A stretch of DNA of 64,000 bases, taken from Diatrype stigma. Lineage: Eukaryota > Ascomycota > Sordariomycetes > Xylariales > Diatrypaceae. The translations under genes were made by a program, and so were the position numbers. The stretch spans positions 194,660-258,659 of the forward strand of contig JAKJXP020000065.1 in assembly GCA_022225965.2 (NCBI GenBank). The letters run 5' to 3'. This document shows positions 10,152-22,800 of the stretch, in pieces. Numbering within the stretch: position 1 is the first letter of the stretch; every line of letters starts with the position of its first letter. The notes under the pieces were generated by a model. The model saw nothing but the letters and a program-made list of their open reading frames with translations. It made no database searches and was not told where the DNA came from.

Positions 10152-13100
10152 CTAAGAAAGCCGAATGTCGCCTCCGGTCCACCTCGCGCGCTCGACATGC
10201 CACCACCGCTCGCGATCGCGCTTATCGCCAATATCGCGAGCGTTCCAGCGTCCCGAGCACCACCGCTCCCCCTCCCCTATTCCAGGACCTGCCCCTGCCC
10301 CTGCTCCTTCCCGATCCATCCCCCCTCCTCTTCTCTCTTCGCTATTATCGCCACTCCCGCCGCCGCTGGCACTCCCATCGTCGCGGTTCGTCCGCAGCAG
10401 GTCCGCCACCTCGACGAGCCCGCCGCTCTCGTCCCCGGCCCCGGCGTCCGGCTCCAGGCAGTACCGGATGCGGGACCCCACCTCGCCCAGGAACCCGCCC
10501 AGGTGGAAGCGCTCGGCGTTCCGCCCCTCCTCGTCGACCACCTGCACCACGAACTTGGGCGTCGACCACGCCGCCTCGAGCCGGCTCTGCGCCGCGATGC
10601 GCCCCTGCGCCAGGTTCGTGCACCGCGGCGGCGGTAGCGGCGGCGCCTCCTCGCTGGTCGCGGACGTCGGTTCCTTCGACGTGTTCTCCGTGCCGCTCTG
10701 TTGTTGCTGGGCTTCGCTCGCCGCTGCCGTCGATGAAGAGGAAGAAGAAGGGAACATGAAACCCAGGGATGACGACCAGGTCGGCGTCTTGGGCGTGGTT
10801 GGCGTCTGGGGCTGGGGCTCGGCGGCGGCGGCAGTAGTAGCGCTGTTGTTGTTCCCCGCGCGAGCGATCAACCCGCCGGCGTTGCCCCGGGAGGCCTGGC
10901 GCTGGATGCTGTAGAGCCGGTCGCTGGCCCGCTCGATGCGCGCCTCGGGCTTGCAGAGGGCCTGGAACAGGCCGTCGGGGTCGTTGGGGGCGCGCAGGAC
11001 CCGCAGGGCCGGGAAGCCGCCGGCGGCGATGCTGCGCGCCAGAATGGAGTCGGACAGGTTCGCGTTCGGGTTCTTCGGGGTCGTAGTCGTAGTCGTCGTC
11101 ATCGTCGTCGTCGTGGGGTTACTATTGCTGCTGCTGCTCGCACCCGTGATGTCCCAGTGCAGCTTGCGCAGCGAGGCGGAGGCCACGTAGGGGAACAGCC
11201 AGATCATCTCGCCGTCGGGCAGGGCGGGGGCGGCGGGCTGGACGAGCGCGAGGGACTCGAGGCTCGTCAGGTGGGAGAGCAGGCGGCCGAGGACGGGGAG
11301 GGAGCCGACGCCGACGCGGCGCAGCGTGAGGCTGCGGAGGGCGCGGCTCGAGGGCCGGCGCGCGAAGGCGGCCAGCCCGGAATCCGAGATGCCGCCGCCG
11401 CCGTTGCCGGGCATGTCCGACAGCGACAGGGTCTGCAGCGGCGGCAGCGAGAGCAGGTTCATGTCGTTGAAGGCGCCCGGCGGCAAGTGCGATAGGTGCA
11501 GGGCCTCGAGCGCCGGCAGGTGCGCCATCATGGTCCCCAGGAGCGACACGGGCGTCAGCGTCGCGCCCGGCCGGCAGTGGATCGTCAGCGTCGTCAGCTG
11601 CGCCCAGTTCGCGTGCAGCTCCAGGAACGAGGCGCTCTGGTCCGGGTGCAGATCCTCTAGCTGTGCTTGGGGTGGTGGCGATGATGATGCCGCGGAGGAT
11701 TTTCTCCCCAGGGTTCCGGTTCGGTTCCTGTTTCCGCCGTTGTTGTTGTTATTATTATTAGCATTATTGTTATTGTTAACACTGTTACTTCTGCCGCTGC
11801 CGCTGCCTTGATTCAGCATCCCGCCGAAAGACCCCGACCTGGCTCCCTTCGTCGTCGTAACCTGCCCCCTCTGCGACGGTGACGCCCCGATTACCCACGT
11901 CATATCCTTGAGCTGCTCGCGGGTCGATAGCGCGTAGAATAGGCGGTTGAACGAGTGGTCGTACTCCTGATGGAACCCGGCCAAGCGCTCGAAGTTCGGA
12001 CATGCCATAACGATCGAGGCGACCAGGTTTTGGTATCGGTCCGAGGGCGCGTCGGCGGGTATGGCGGGCACCTTGAGGCTATGCACGAGAGCCGCGATTT
12101 GCGGCTTGGCTCGCAAAGTGCGACGCAGCAAGACCAGGCGAGCTCCATGGGGCAGCTTGTAGCGCTTCCTTTGGGCAGGTGAATCGGTCCCGACCAGCTG
12201 GATATCCTCGTAGCTTTATTTTGGGGTTTCCATCGTTAGTTTCCTAGATCAGATCCGCGGTGCTTCTCCGTAGACCGTAGGTACTTACAGTGCGGCCCTT
12301 GCAAGCCCTAGCCATCTACGCGAAGCCGTGGCGACAGAGCACAGGTCTCTCATCATACACGTCGCACAGCTGTCGCTCCCGGGCTGCAGGTGCGCTTTCT
12401 TCAACTTGTCGAGGATGAGCTCCAGGACCTCGTCCGGCAAGGCGGCGAAGACCTCTCCTGGGGCTCTCCGGATCCTGTTCTGCTTGATCGGTGCGGGCCG
12501 TTGCCAACCCTGCTCTGGCTTCCGCTGGTTGAGATCCAGGGAGTCGAAACTCGTGAAGCTAGACCGGCTAGTCGAGGGGCTCGCCATTCTGGGATCGGCA
12601 ATACTGTCTTGGGACATGGCGGTGCTGCCGTTGCTAGAAGTGCTGCTCGCCGTTCTCGGTCGGTTGTACATGGTGGGGCGTTGATGCTGCACTTGGTTGT
12701 AATACTGCGTTTGTGCCCCCTGGGGCGGCATTCGATTCGGACGCTGCTGTTGGCCTTGGGGATACCCCGGCGGCGGCCGTCCCCTCGGGGCAATGGGCGG
12801 ACGATTAGGTCTCCCGTTGCTGTTGAACCCGTTGCCGTTGAACTCCCGCGACGAAGGATTCGGGTTCCGCATCGCGTAAGATTCGGGTGGATACCCAGCA
12901 TTGTGAGGTTTCGGGGCCGGCCCGGGACCCATCACGGAGCTCATTCTAAGCGTATGCGGTCTGCGCGGCGGCAGCACAGGCTTCAGGAAATTATCGTCGA
13001 ACCTTTTCGGACGAGATAGCACTTCTGATGCAGAAGGCGCTCTCTGGTGATTTCTTGGAGGGTAACTGTAAGAGAGAAGAAAAGGGAAAGTTAACGAAAT

Positions 13101-14156
13101 GGAAAGAGCCTGAAGAGCTTAGAGCTAGCAGTTGATGGCCAGCAGGGCTAAGTGCTAAGTACAGAAACGATAGCTCGTTAGCGGCTCTGGATGGATCCGT
13201 ATTTCTCGCCTCTGGATGGATCCCCAGGAGATTATTGTACCTGACGATCTAATGTAGGGCAGGCTTGGTGCCATTAGTAGCCCGGAAAACCCTGAACCCC
13301 TAGATCGGAGGCGCACTTGCTGGCTTTGTGTCCACGTACGAAGGTCGCGGTCATTGAACCGAAACAGAGATATCCAGCCAGCGTTCGCGCTGCAATCTGA
13401 TCAGACCAACGAAAGGTTCGATTTCTCGGGTGAGCTTTACCCCAAAGTCCACTTGGGCTTGGTCGAGGCGTGCTGAGCAAGGCTGCCACTTGGTGGTGGA
13501 GTCTCTTTGCGCCCCGTGCGCTGGATATCGCAATCAGCAACCCACGAGCATGTGGAGATCACCTGCGGCTTCCACAACCCCTTTTGTTCAAGAGCGAGGG
13601 GTCTTCCCCAGTCTTGCCAGTGAAGACGTTGAGCGCTAAAACAACAGGTAGCGCGTCGGCTGGGTGCTGGGGCCTTAAGGCCGAGGTGATAAAGGGGGTG
13701 GCAAGGAAGTGATGACGAATTTCAATATTGTGTGGGGATTACTTTGGTAGTATCGTTATAAGTCAATATAAGTCAATGGGAGATTCGTGCTGTGAGGAAA
13801 TATGAGAGAAAAAAGAAGCTGGAAACCCCCAACTACGGTTGTCCTGGGCTAAGGAATTGTTCTCATAACTTTCAACAAGTGAAATGTGAAGGCAAGGGGT
13901 AACAACGAAAGGTCCCTAGTCTATTCATGACATGTCAGAAAACTTACTCGATGGGTAAATCCGACTTCATGGCTGGCAACTCGGCTTCAGTAGAAACTTC
14001 CCGATTGATTGGCTTCTCCTCGACCGCGATAGCTGGCATCGACTTCCTCCGTTTCTTCAGAACTGATCGCGGTTTGGGTGGTCTATTGAGTGACTGCTGT
14101 TCAGATGTAGAGGCATAGGCGGCTATGTCCCTGGACCACAGGCCGGCGCTTGACAT
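10152..14156 (-). CDS. F-box protein with long low-complexity C-terminal half (3 exons, 1015 aa)
   Basis: Exons (minus) 14156-13948, 13065-12289 and 12213-10152 total 1016 codons in phase; introns are 882 and 75 nt. The start ATG 14156 lies in AAAATGTCA context. Residues 1-70 are basic, then comes a Pro/Asn/Gln-rich stretch. An F-box begins at APGEVFAALPDEVLELILDKL and runs through CSVATASRRWLGLARAALYED, across the second intron. The remainder has leucine-rich segments (LEALHLSHLPPG, LQTLSLSDM, LRSLTLRRVGVG, LTSLESLALV) resembling LRR-type substrate-binding repeats, interrupted by Asn, Ser and Thr homopolymers. By family it would link substrates to Skp1-Cullin ubiquitin ligases. Targets are unknown. 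The first intron is unusually long for this genome, so a missed small exon or an alternative start within exon 2 (Met in LRMSSVMGPG) is possible. Confidence 0.82.
13066..13947 (-). other. Long (882 nt) first intron of the F-box gene
   Basis: Donor GTAAGT at 13947 and acceptor TCTCTCTTACAG ending at 13066 join exon 1 (phase 2) to exon 2 (one leftover base) exactly in frame. All other confident introns in the window are 56-160 nt. No open frame inside it shows recognisable protein. Confidence 0.6.
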
Positions 14157-16886
14157 TTTGGCTTATTGGCCGAACGGTTACAGTGCACGAACTGCTCAAC
14201 ACAGCTGCTACCTCGTATTTGGGCGATCTCGAAACAAGAGGCTCTGTCACATCAACTCGTTTCAGTTCAGTCCGGAGTCGTAATCGTAACCCTGACTTTC
14301 TGGGGGCTACACGTGTCGAAACAGACAGAAAGCTGATCAAAGTTCAACAAAGCTCCGAGTTGTGTGGAATGAGCTTAAACAGGTTGCATGCAAAGATGGG
14401 TTGTGTACGAGATTATATCCAACTCAAAGCCCAGTTGTGAGACGCAGTCAACCAGTTTGATCCTTGTCACTAGAACCAAAGCAGGTATTCTGGAAACCAG
14501 GAACGTCTTCGATAAAGACAAACACGGGAGGGTGGAGGACGGATGACGGATGACTCGTTAGCGAGGCGGAACAGGATGGGGGCCTGAGAGCTGTCCATGT
14601 ACTTGTTGCTCGATACGGACGGAATGCTATACGACGCAGGCCCGAATAGAAAAAGCCATCCCCTTTGTTCAGCAACTTGCTCGAATCACCTCCAATCGGT
14701 TACCAAACATCTGCAGCTGGCTATGCTAACCGCTCTTATGCAAGACTGGGCTCTGGGGCCAGAGGCGCTGGAGAACTCTCCTGCCGTAAGCGTGGCTTTA
14801 GCCATGATGCTCGATCGGCCCCAGGCATCGACACCAACCTTCCAGGCGTGAAGGCGTGACTGTAGCCTGTCATATGTGCTTGTTTTGGGGGGTTCATGCG
14901 TGCAACATGGCGGAGCGTTTCTAAGCCCGGGTTTGTCATGGTTGTCAGTATATTCAACACACCGGGCAGTCCAATTAAGTCTGGCAATATGTTGGTCAAC
15001 CTTGATTGCCAGACTTTAAACTTGGAACCTTGAAAGTTGCGCACAATGACGGCGGGGTCCAGTCCGGCTTGGTATGGATTCAATTGGGTCTTGTTTCGGT
15101 TTCGACGTGCCGAGAATGGGGACCTCTCGGGTACCTGGGCACCCATCCACTAGGTAGTTAACGAACAGGTATAGTTACCTACCTAGGTAAGTAACTATAG
15201 AGATCTTGGCAATCACCACATGCACGCCCAATGGTTTAATCCGTAGCTGGGTTGGACATGGACTTGCAGTCGGGATGGAGCAGGTTGTATATATAGCTCT
15301 CTGTGCTAAGTAATAATTGGCTTTTCCTACCTACCTATGCACAATGCCGTGCGATGCTGTCATGTCGGAGAGGAATGTGGTTTGTGGTTGCCTACTTCTA
15401 GGCTGCTAGGTAACTTGACTACCCCGCCGGCCTAGGTAATGCTGGTAGGTAATGTTGGACGAAAGCGTGGCAGCGTACTGTATTACCCACCCGGATATAA
15501 TGTCCAGCGCGGCTTCTCCAGCTCTATGCTGTGCGACAATGATGGTGGCAGAAGGGCTGAAAGTTAATTACGAGCCATATTAATTATACCTAGGTATATA
15601 TAGCTATATATGTAGAAAAATAAGTAAATAAGCATAGGTATAGGTACGTATAGATCCATCAGTATATGTAGATCCAGCATACCGAACCTACATATACACA
15701 CAACGACTGTATAACGAGAACGAGGTGCCTATGAAAAGGCGCCTAGACAGCTAAACAGCTAGCTGGGTCAGCTATCACAGCTGAGGCTGAGCCTTGGGTG
15801 GATGAGTTCCACACTCGGCATATCACCTAATGTACAACATCATTTGGGGTGTAACTATTTGTTGATTACTATTTACAGCCTGCCTATCAGCCCATGTAAT
15901 ATTTATTGTGCTTGGTCCGCTGGGATACAACATGGAGATAACTTGTGTGCAGCAGCAATCAGAGGTTTCCTCTCTAATGTAGCTAGCGTTTGCTGACCGA
16001 AACCCTTCGGAAGAGATACAGAAAAAGAGAAATAAATATGGAAGATGCCTGGGTAACAGATAGGCGGCTGTAGGTTTTTTTAGCAATTCCCAAATTGCCC
16101 GGAATCATTGATGTCGGTTGGGTTGCGGGATGCAAGTTGAAGTGCCTGTGTGCCTACATACAGACATACTGCCTCCATGTTACGTTATCGTTATCGGGTG
16201 ACCCTTTCAAGCCTTCAGGACCCCTCCCCAGTTCCCGAGACAGCCAAGGCCCAAGACTAAGCAAACCCACGTGATTAGCAAGGAGCTTGGACCTTTCGCT
16301 GTAATGTGTAATGGGCTGTACATACATGTATGTCGTGAATCTGTTAGCACCAACAGCACCAACAACTGAACCAGGGTCGACGTCTCTGGGTGCCTCTTTG
16401 CACAAGTGCCAGTCGCAAACACAAAACCCTGCCGCCTAATCGTACTTTGTACTTTACTTTGTACTTCGTAGTTATTAACATTGAACCTATCAGCCTCTTT
16501 CCGCGGGTCGTTCTATGGACAGCAATTGATTGCGAACAACATTCAACGACATTCCCAGGTTCGCGTCGATTGATGGGACGAAAGTTATCTGCCAGTCACT
16601 GAGTTTGTCCATATGCCCATATGCCCATAGGTGATCTCGAGATTCGCCCGTTTCATTCCAGCCGCCATCCGTCATCCGCCAAGCGCCAACCGCGCCTGAG
16701 ACTGTCTTTTTACCTTAGGTAATATCGAAGGTCCCGAACGTCCCAAGGTCCCAAGGTAAACCTTCCCTTCCCAGGGCTGCCAGATACTACACGGTCTTGC
16801 CCACACATTCTACGCGCATACGCATACGCCTGCGATACCCTCCCTCGGCTTGAGATGAGATGACCTCGTCTCGCACAGCCTAAATC
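14157..16886. promoter_or_regulatory. Divergent promoter region, F-box gene / sfh1
   Basis: A 2.7-kb spacer between divergent start codons. It is rich in TAGGTA/ACCTAC words (for example 15166-15200 and 15310-15340) and in TATATA tracts near 15590-15620. Several frames of 60-136 codons exist on both strands, but none has a domain, a consistent splice pattern or good start context. It likely holds two separate promoters and 5' UTRs. Confidence 0.5.
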
Positions 16887-18758
16887 ATGGAGACCCGAAG
16901 TACTCCTCAAGCATTTCTTTCCAGTTACGCGCCGCGACTGCGCGCCTACAACAATTCTCTTCTAAACCCCATCATCCATGCTACTGCGCCGTCCAACCCT
17001 CTATCGCGAACAACGAAACGCGGCACTACGATAGTAAACTATGCCGAGGATGGGTACGATTACGATGACGACGATGATGACGATTCGCGCCGAAGACCTA
17101 CGGGTCTGCGCAGCATCCGACGCGAGGATAGCACCTCGAGGGCCGAGCTGGGCGGCAAGGTTGGGAAAGAGACTCATAGGCCTGTCCGAGTGCAAGGCAT
17201 CTATCGAGATTGGATGATGAAGACAAGAGCTCGCTCCGACCTACACAACCAAGCTCAAGCTGCCATGCCTATCACCCTCATCCCCATCCGCATCGATGTC
17301 GATATTCCTGCCTTCATACCTGCTGCTCCCTTCCCCCTGCCTCGGGGCATGTCCCATCCTGGCCCCAACATGGACCCGGCTCTCTACAGACAAGGAGAGT
17401 TGACGGTACCATACAAACTGAGAGACATATTCCTGTGGAATCTGCACGAGACCGTCATTACTACCGACCAATTTGCTGCCACCTTCGTCCAAGACCTGGA
17501 TCTCCCCAATCAACCAGCCCTGATTAACGAGATCAGCAAGCAAATCCGCACTCAGCTCGAAGAGTACGCCGGTGTGGCACTTCACCCCTTGTTCCATTCG
17601 GAGGATACGACACCAACGAACGGTGCCGCGGCTGCACCTGCGCCTACTGCACAATCCTCATTTCGTGAAACCCCTGGAACACCAGCTACACCTCTGCCTC
17701 AGTCTGCCCGTGGCCCTGACACACCACTGCGGAATGGCATCAGCATGGGCATCGATACCCCCAGCAAAGTCAATCGCTCGCAGCTGCCTGACGTTACAGC
17801 GACTGCCACGCCGATACCGATACCTGCAGATTCGGATGACCTGAACCCTGATGATACGTACCGGTGCATTGTCGAGCTCAAGATCAACCTCGCGTCCCAG
17901 CTGTACACCGACAAGTTCGAGTGGTCGCTACTGCACCCCCCCGGTACCGCGGAGGCTTTCGCCAAGGTGACCTGTGCAGACCTCGGCCTGTCCGGCGAGT
18001 GGGTCCCGGTCCTGACGCACGCGATATACGAGGCCGTGCTGAAGAAGAAGAAGGAAGCGTGCGAGTCCGGCGGGCTGGTGGCCGGCTGGGGCGCCATGTC
18101 CGAGCTGCCGAACCTGGCCGCCCACAACGCCGAGGCGGGCTGGCGGTACGACCCGGAGCACCTCGCCGACGACTGGGAGCCCAAGTTCGAGATCCTGACC
18201 AACGAGGAGCTGGAGAAGCGCGAGTACGACCGCGAGCGCGAGGTCCGCCGCCTACGCCGCGAGACTGCGCGTTTCAGCAGCAATGCTGGCATGATTGGAG
18301 GCACGCCCATGGGCGGCGGCGGCCTCGGCAGCTTCGCCGCCGAAGTCGAGGAGGAGCGAATGGGTAGGGGCGAGCGGACGAAGAAGAAGCGGAGGTTCCG
18401 GAGTTTAAGTCCCCTGGGCCGGTCTAGCACGCCGGGCGGCAGGGGCACGCCCGACGCCGGCTATGGTGGCGGCGGCAGCGGCTCGCTCACCGATCAGGAG
18501 AGGGTGCACTGGCGGTGCAGCCATTGCCGCATCTGGGGCGCAAGCGTCTGGGCAGTCAGAGATGGTCCGTACGGTCCGAGAGTAAGTTTCCCCGATTTCG
18601 ATCAGAATGAATGGCCCGACTCAAGGGGTGGATGGGTGAGTACATACCATAGATGGTATACTAACGCAACCCGAATACAGTCTCTATGCGCCAACTGCGG
18701 CCGTGTTTGGGAGCAAACGAAGAAGCTACCTCGGTGGACGAAGAACATGCACGGATAA
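16887..18758 (+). CDS. sfh1: Sfh1/SNF5-type chromatin-remodelling subunit (2 exons, 590 aa)
   Basis: Exons 16887-18581 (565 codons, phase 0) and 18681-18758. The N-terminus carries an Asp run. Two SNF5 repeats follow, one near residue 171 (VPYKLRDIFLWNLHE) and one near 325 (YRCIVELKINLASQLYTDKF), joined by a Ser/Thr/Pro linker. The C-terminus is a GATA-like finger, RCSHCRIWG ... GPYGPR joined by splicing to SLCANCG. SNF5/SMARCB1/Sfh1 proteins are core scaffolds of SWI/SNF or RSC remodellers that bind nucleosomes. The compact size and terminal finger favour the RSC subunit Sfh1 over the larger Gln-rich Snf5. The 99-nt intron is a multiple of three without stops, so an unspliced transcript would also be translatable. 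Its branch site CTAAC lies at 18661. Confidence 0.9.
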   Translation: METRSTPQAFLSSYAPRLRAYNNSLLNPIIHATAPSNPLSRTTKRGTTIVNYAEDGYDYDDDDDDDSRRRPTGLRSIRREDSTSRAELGGKVGKETHRPVRVQGIYRDWMMKTRARSDLHNQAQAAMPITLIPIRIDVDIPAFIPAAPFPLPRGMSHPGPNMDPALYRQGELTVPYKLRDIFLWNLHETVITTDQFAATFVQDLDLPNQPALINEISKQIRTQLEEYAGVALHPLFHSEDTTPTNGAAAAPAPTAQSSFRETPGTPATPLPQSARGPDTPLRNGISMGIDTPSKVNRSQLPDVTATATPIPIPADSDDLNPDDTYRCIVELKINLASQLYTDKFEWSLLHPPGTAEAFAKVTCADLGLSGEWVPVLTHAIYEAVLKKKKEACESGGLVAGWGAMSELPNLAAHNAEAGWRYDPEHLADDWEPKFEILTNEELEKREYDREREVRRLRRETARFSSNAGMIGGTPMGGGGLGSFAAEVEEERMGRGERTKKKRRFRSLSPLGRSSTPGGRGTPDAGYGGGGSGSLTDQERVHWRCSHCRIWGASVWAVRDGPYGPRVSFPDFDQNEWPDSRGGWVSTYHRWYTNATRIQSLCANCGRVWEQTKKLPRWTKNMHG

Positions 18759-20199
18759 ACCAACCAAAAGGACCAGAGAGCAAATTAGCAAGCTGGGCAT
18801 GAGTGAGACCCAAAAAGCCCAGCAAGCAAGCAAGAATACAAGAGTTGTGGGTTGGACGGTTGGACAAACGGCTCTGATCCCCCGGATAAAAACTGGCGTC
18901 TATAATGGAATCTCGGCGTTTCATGCTGGCTTACACTGAAAACCTGCGGTATAGGGCAACGGAGTTGCTAATTATTATATTTTCGTCTTCTTCTACCTGG
19001 TTGCGGGTTTATTTCTACAACGGCTGAAGGTGAATCGACGACGACTCGCGCTGAAGCGGCTGGACGGATGGAAGAGTTAATCAATCTACCTAGTTGGACG
19101 CTCTCTTGCGCGCCTGCAACTGGCGCATAGGCCGGAGGGCAGAGCTTCGAGGGAGAGGAAGACGAGATGGGGGCTTGTATGAGGACTCGCTAGACAAGCT
19201 ATGTCTTCTCTATATCCTGCTGTCATCGTTGTATACTAGAAGGAGAAAGTGAAGAAAAAAACATTAATGCAAAAGGCTAGACCCAAGCGTACGGATTTGA
19301 CTTGCTTGCCCCTTTGATACGGCGGATGTTGGCATAGGTAGAACCGCAACGCGGCTTGTATTCGGGGTTTGTTCTAAGCCACTTACCTAGCCTACCTAAG
19401 TACTTGTTGACAAATCCCAACAAGGCTTCTCCTCGCTGCATATGCGAGCCGATCGTTGACTCTGTCCATAGGTAGGCAGGTAACAACTAGTTAAGGGGCG
19501 AATGGCAAGCAAACTAGCTCAGACTACATGGTTATATCTCAGATTACCAAGTCCCTGCCTACTAACTACTGCCGAGCCTGCAATGCCGCCCGTTCGGGGT
19601 GCCTAGCCCGGGCCCGGGTCCCATCCGGCCTGGCTATACAAGCAAGAGAGAGGACAAGCCAGCATAGCCAAACGAACAGGGTTTTGTTCTTCCGTTCCGT
19701 CTTTCTACAAAAGAGCCAACTATACAGTTTGTTTCGACGACGACCGCTAGCAAGACACGGCTGGACTGGCTGGCGCCCGCCTCGGAAGGGGGGAAGATGG
19801 GGCACGGCACGCACGCACTTGTCGTTCTTGTCTTTTCAATTGTTCTTTGCCTTCAGTCTCAGTCTGTAGCTAAAGCAGTGAGTGATGGGAGGAAAGTTGC
19901 TTGCTACGACTACCTACTACCTACTTACCTGCCTGAATCGCGTTACTACTGACACTACCACCACCGCCACCAGTATATATATCCGGATCTTTTGCGCACC
20001 CCCTGATAAGCGAGGGCAATGCAAGGATGAGAGCTCCTATTGGCATAGATAGCTTAGCGTAATATGCATATGCAGGTGGACTGCGTCTTCACTGCTTTTT
20101 TTAGTCCCTCCCGGGAGAGAACAGGTAAGGCTCGCGAGGTATTTGTGTGACTTTTATGTAATTCTTGCGGTCCCCTTGGGTAAAGCTAAAAATGCAGTG

Positions 20200-20420
20200 A
20201 AATTTTCTCGACAGCTAGTCCTTTTCCGAACAGCTAGCCATCAAAAATTATTTAAATAAAGCGGATATATTTTAAAATATTTTCTGATATATCCTAAAAT
20301 TCAACGTTTATTCCTTCAACTCCTTATAAGCTACCCTTAATATTACGTGAAAATGCATGTTTTTTTAAAAGGATGTTATCCGTAGGCTACAAGTTATTGT
20401 TGCATATAAAGTTGAATTCT
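20200..20420. other. AT-rich patch
   Basis: A local run of TATATT/TTTAAA words inside ordinary DNA. It resembles a short RIP-affected repeat fragment, but no boundaries or duplicated ends can be found. Confidence 0.4.
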
Positions 20421-22777
20421 AATCGGTACGGCGTCTTTATGAGACCCTTTCGTCGTTAAGAACATAGCCTTCTTTTCATTTACGATCCGTGTGGACCGAA
20501 ACATCTACATGGAATTAAGACTACGTCGGAATACCTCAAGTTTATTGGGGCATGACAAGAAATACATGTAATTGAAACTCTCTGTTTGTTTTCAGCTCGT
20601 CATTCTCACTGGAGCATAATATTGTAACCGTGTCCCTTAAATCCTTGATGCCCAACCTTCTGTTTACACAGGCAGGATATCCCTAGATACAGGTTGCAGT
20701 CGGGTTGATATATTCAACTACGACTAATAATGCTGAGGCCCGTTACTTGAGATAACTGACTGTAGACACTTACAGGCAGCTTTACATAATAGCCCCGTAT
20801 CGATATAGTCGGTTTGTCTCTGGAAAAAGACCCTGGTGATTGGGATGATGGCTGGAGGTTTCTCCCTTATCATGCATCGCTATGGTCATTCGGAAGTGTC
20901 ACTTGTCATAATCAAAGCGTTTCTGCGTTTTGCTGCTCACCATGTTGGATCGTACGCGGCATTATAGGAGATTCAGCGAGGTCATGACACCCATCTCATA
21001 TCAGCTAGTACGGGAGAGCACAGGCCCGCGAAACAGGTAATAGAAGATTTTCCACTTGATGATCGGTTTTGATTACAAATTTGAGGATGAGTGAATATAT
21101 AATAACAACTAGTTAGAGACAGCAGACAATGCTCAGTGGTACTAAGTATCAATCCTCATTGAATATATGTTTCAGAACCTGTATATGTTCCAGGGGTAAC
21201 CCTTATCGGCCTATGTAGGTAGCAATGTTCATGATCTCCAGACTAAGAAGTACCTACTTCAGGTACCTGTAGTTCATGGCTTAACCCAAAAACTGCTACA
21301 TAGGTAGGCAGGCAGTCCAGCTAACCAGATGCAAACAAGCTTCGGATTCATTCAATCCCTGGCTGGGAACCTGCCCTGGCTTTCCAGAACGCGAAACATA
21401 CGTAACCAGCAGTTCTTAAGCCGCGGCCCACGTAACGCATGAAATAGAAATCGAAAGCGTAATTAGATGGGACTATTCTAGGTTTAGTATACGTGGGGTC
21501 TTATCGCGGCTCCCCTTGTGCTGCTGTGAACAAGGAACAAGGGGGTTGTGGTTGGCGAACGGATGATATCTCGAGTCAGGGTGGGGATGGGTGAGCTCAA
21601 ATAGACTCTTCTTCACTACCTACTAACTACCTAGTGATAGTTTTCTTCTTCCAGTAGATGTAGTTGCCGAAGTTGCCTATCGGTCAGACTACCTAGACAC
21701 CTAATCATATCCGCACTTCTTATATTGGTGAGCACTGTGGGCAGAGTCAGCCGAGCCCACCGATCCTTGGGGGTCTCGATGGCATTGTGGTTTTGTACGA
21801 TGGTAGTGCCGTAGGCAGGTGTTTTGCTTGTAACCACATAAGATCTACGTTAACTTTTTGGTGGCACCCTGAGAATGCATTCGTATTGGGCGTATGTTTG
21901 TAGGAACCCGGCTCCCACCGTTTATATAACTACAAATAAGCCCCCACGAAAGCCCCTACCCCCCGCCTCCCCCTTCCGGGTACCATCAGCCTTTAGTTTC
22001 ATCAAGGCCACTCTAAGATGCCGAAAGAGAGGTTCCGGGGGTGATCTCGCTGATATGTGGTGGTGGTGGTAGGTAGTCGTCATTTACATATTTCCCTACC
22101 TTTATCGGATCTAGACCTGGCAGACCTGCTGTTATGGTGTCAATCCGGGAGGGGACAAGACCGGGTACCTTGCGGGGGTCATTTTGCAAAAGTCAAGAAG
22201 CGACAATCCTTAAGTTAGGCATTTACTTGTCATTGGGTGAGATATAATATGACCCCCTTGGTCGTTACCGTACCTACACATCGTCTAACTAGACTAAACC
22301 TCAATCGTCTGTGTCGCCAAGCACAATCTGCTCAACTGCCGGATGGTGCGGATACAGGCCTACTTGTACATGTGAACATTGGCTGGTTGATTGCGTGTGT
22401 GCATGCCTCTTACTAGACACTGCATGTATAGCGGGTGAGAGGCTACTGTTGTTACTTACGCCTTGATATCGTTGCCTCATTCTTCTTTCATCCATCTAGT
22501 TCTCGGTGACTCCGTGACAAACGGGCACGATGGATTCGGACTATGCATGATCGCTCAGCGGACATCATAGGCATAAGCCCTAAATAAGTACCTGAAGTTC
22601 GTTCGTGGTCGGAGGCAACCCACCCTGGAGCCGTTAACAGCTTGATGATCGCCCGCTACGCCTTTCGAACAGGAGCGTAAGCCGACGGTAGTGCGTACGT
22701 ACGTATGTATTGTACGTCACTGGGTACTACTACCTGGTAAAAGTCGTATGTATGTATAAGTATGTAGGGCCAGTTGC

Positions 22778-22800
22778 TCGCCGCCGCCGCCGCCGCCGCA
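22778..22800. repeat. (GCC)n trinucleotide run
   Basis: About seven tandem GCC units in the gene-poor region. Confidence 0.8.

Noticed and set aside
13274..13540. An 88-codon minus-strand frame inside the long F-box intron
   Set aside because: Exons 1 and 2 already join exactly in phase, and the frame has no recognisable motif or flanking splice sites that keep phase.
18582..18758. Reading Sfh1 as one uninterrupted 623-codon exon
   Set aside because: The 99-nt segment has strong intron signals (GTAAGT, CTAAC, TACAG) and its removal restores a compact GATA-like finger; the unspliced form is kept only as a possible isoform.
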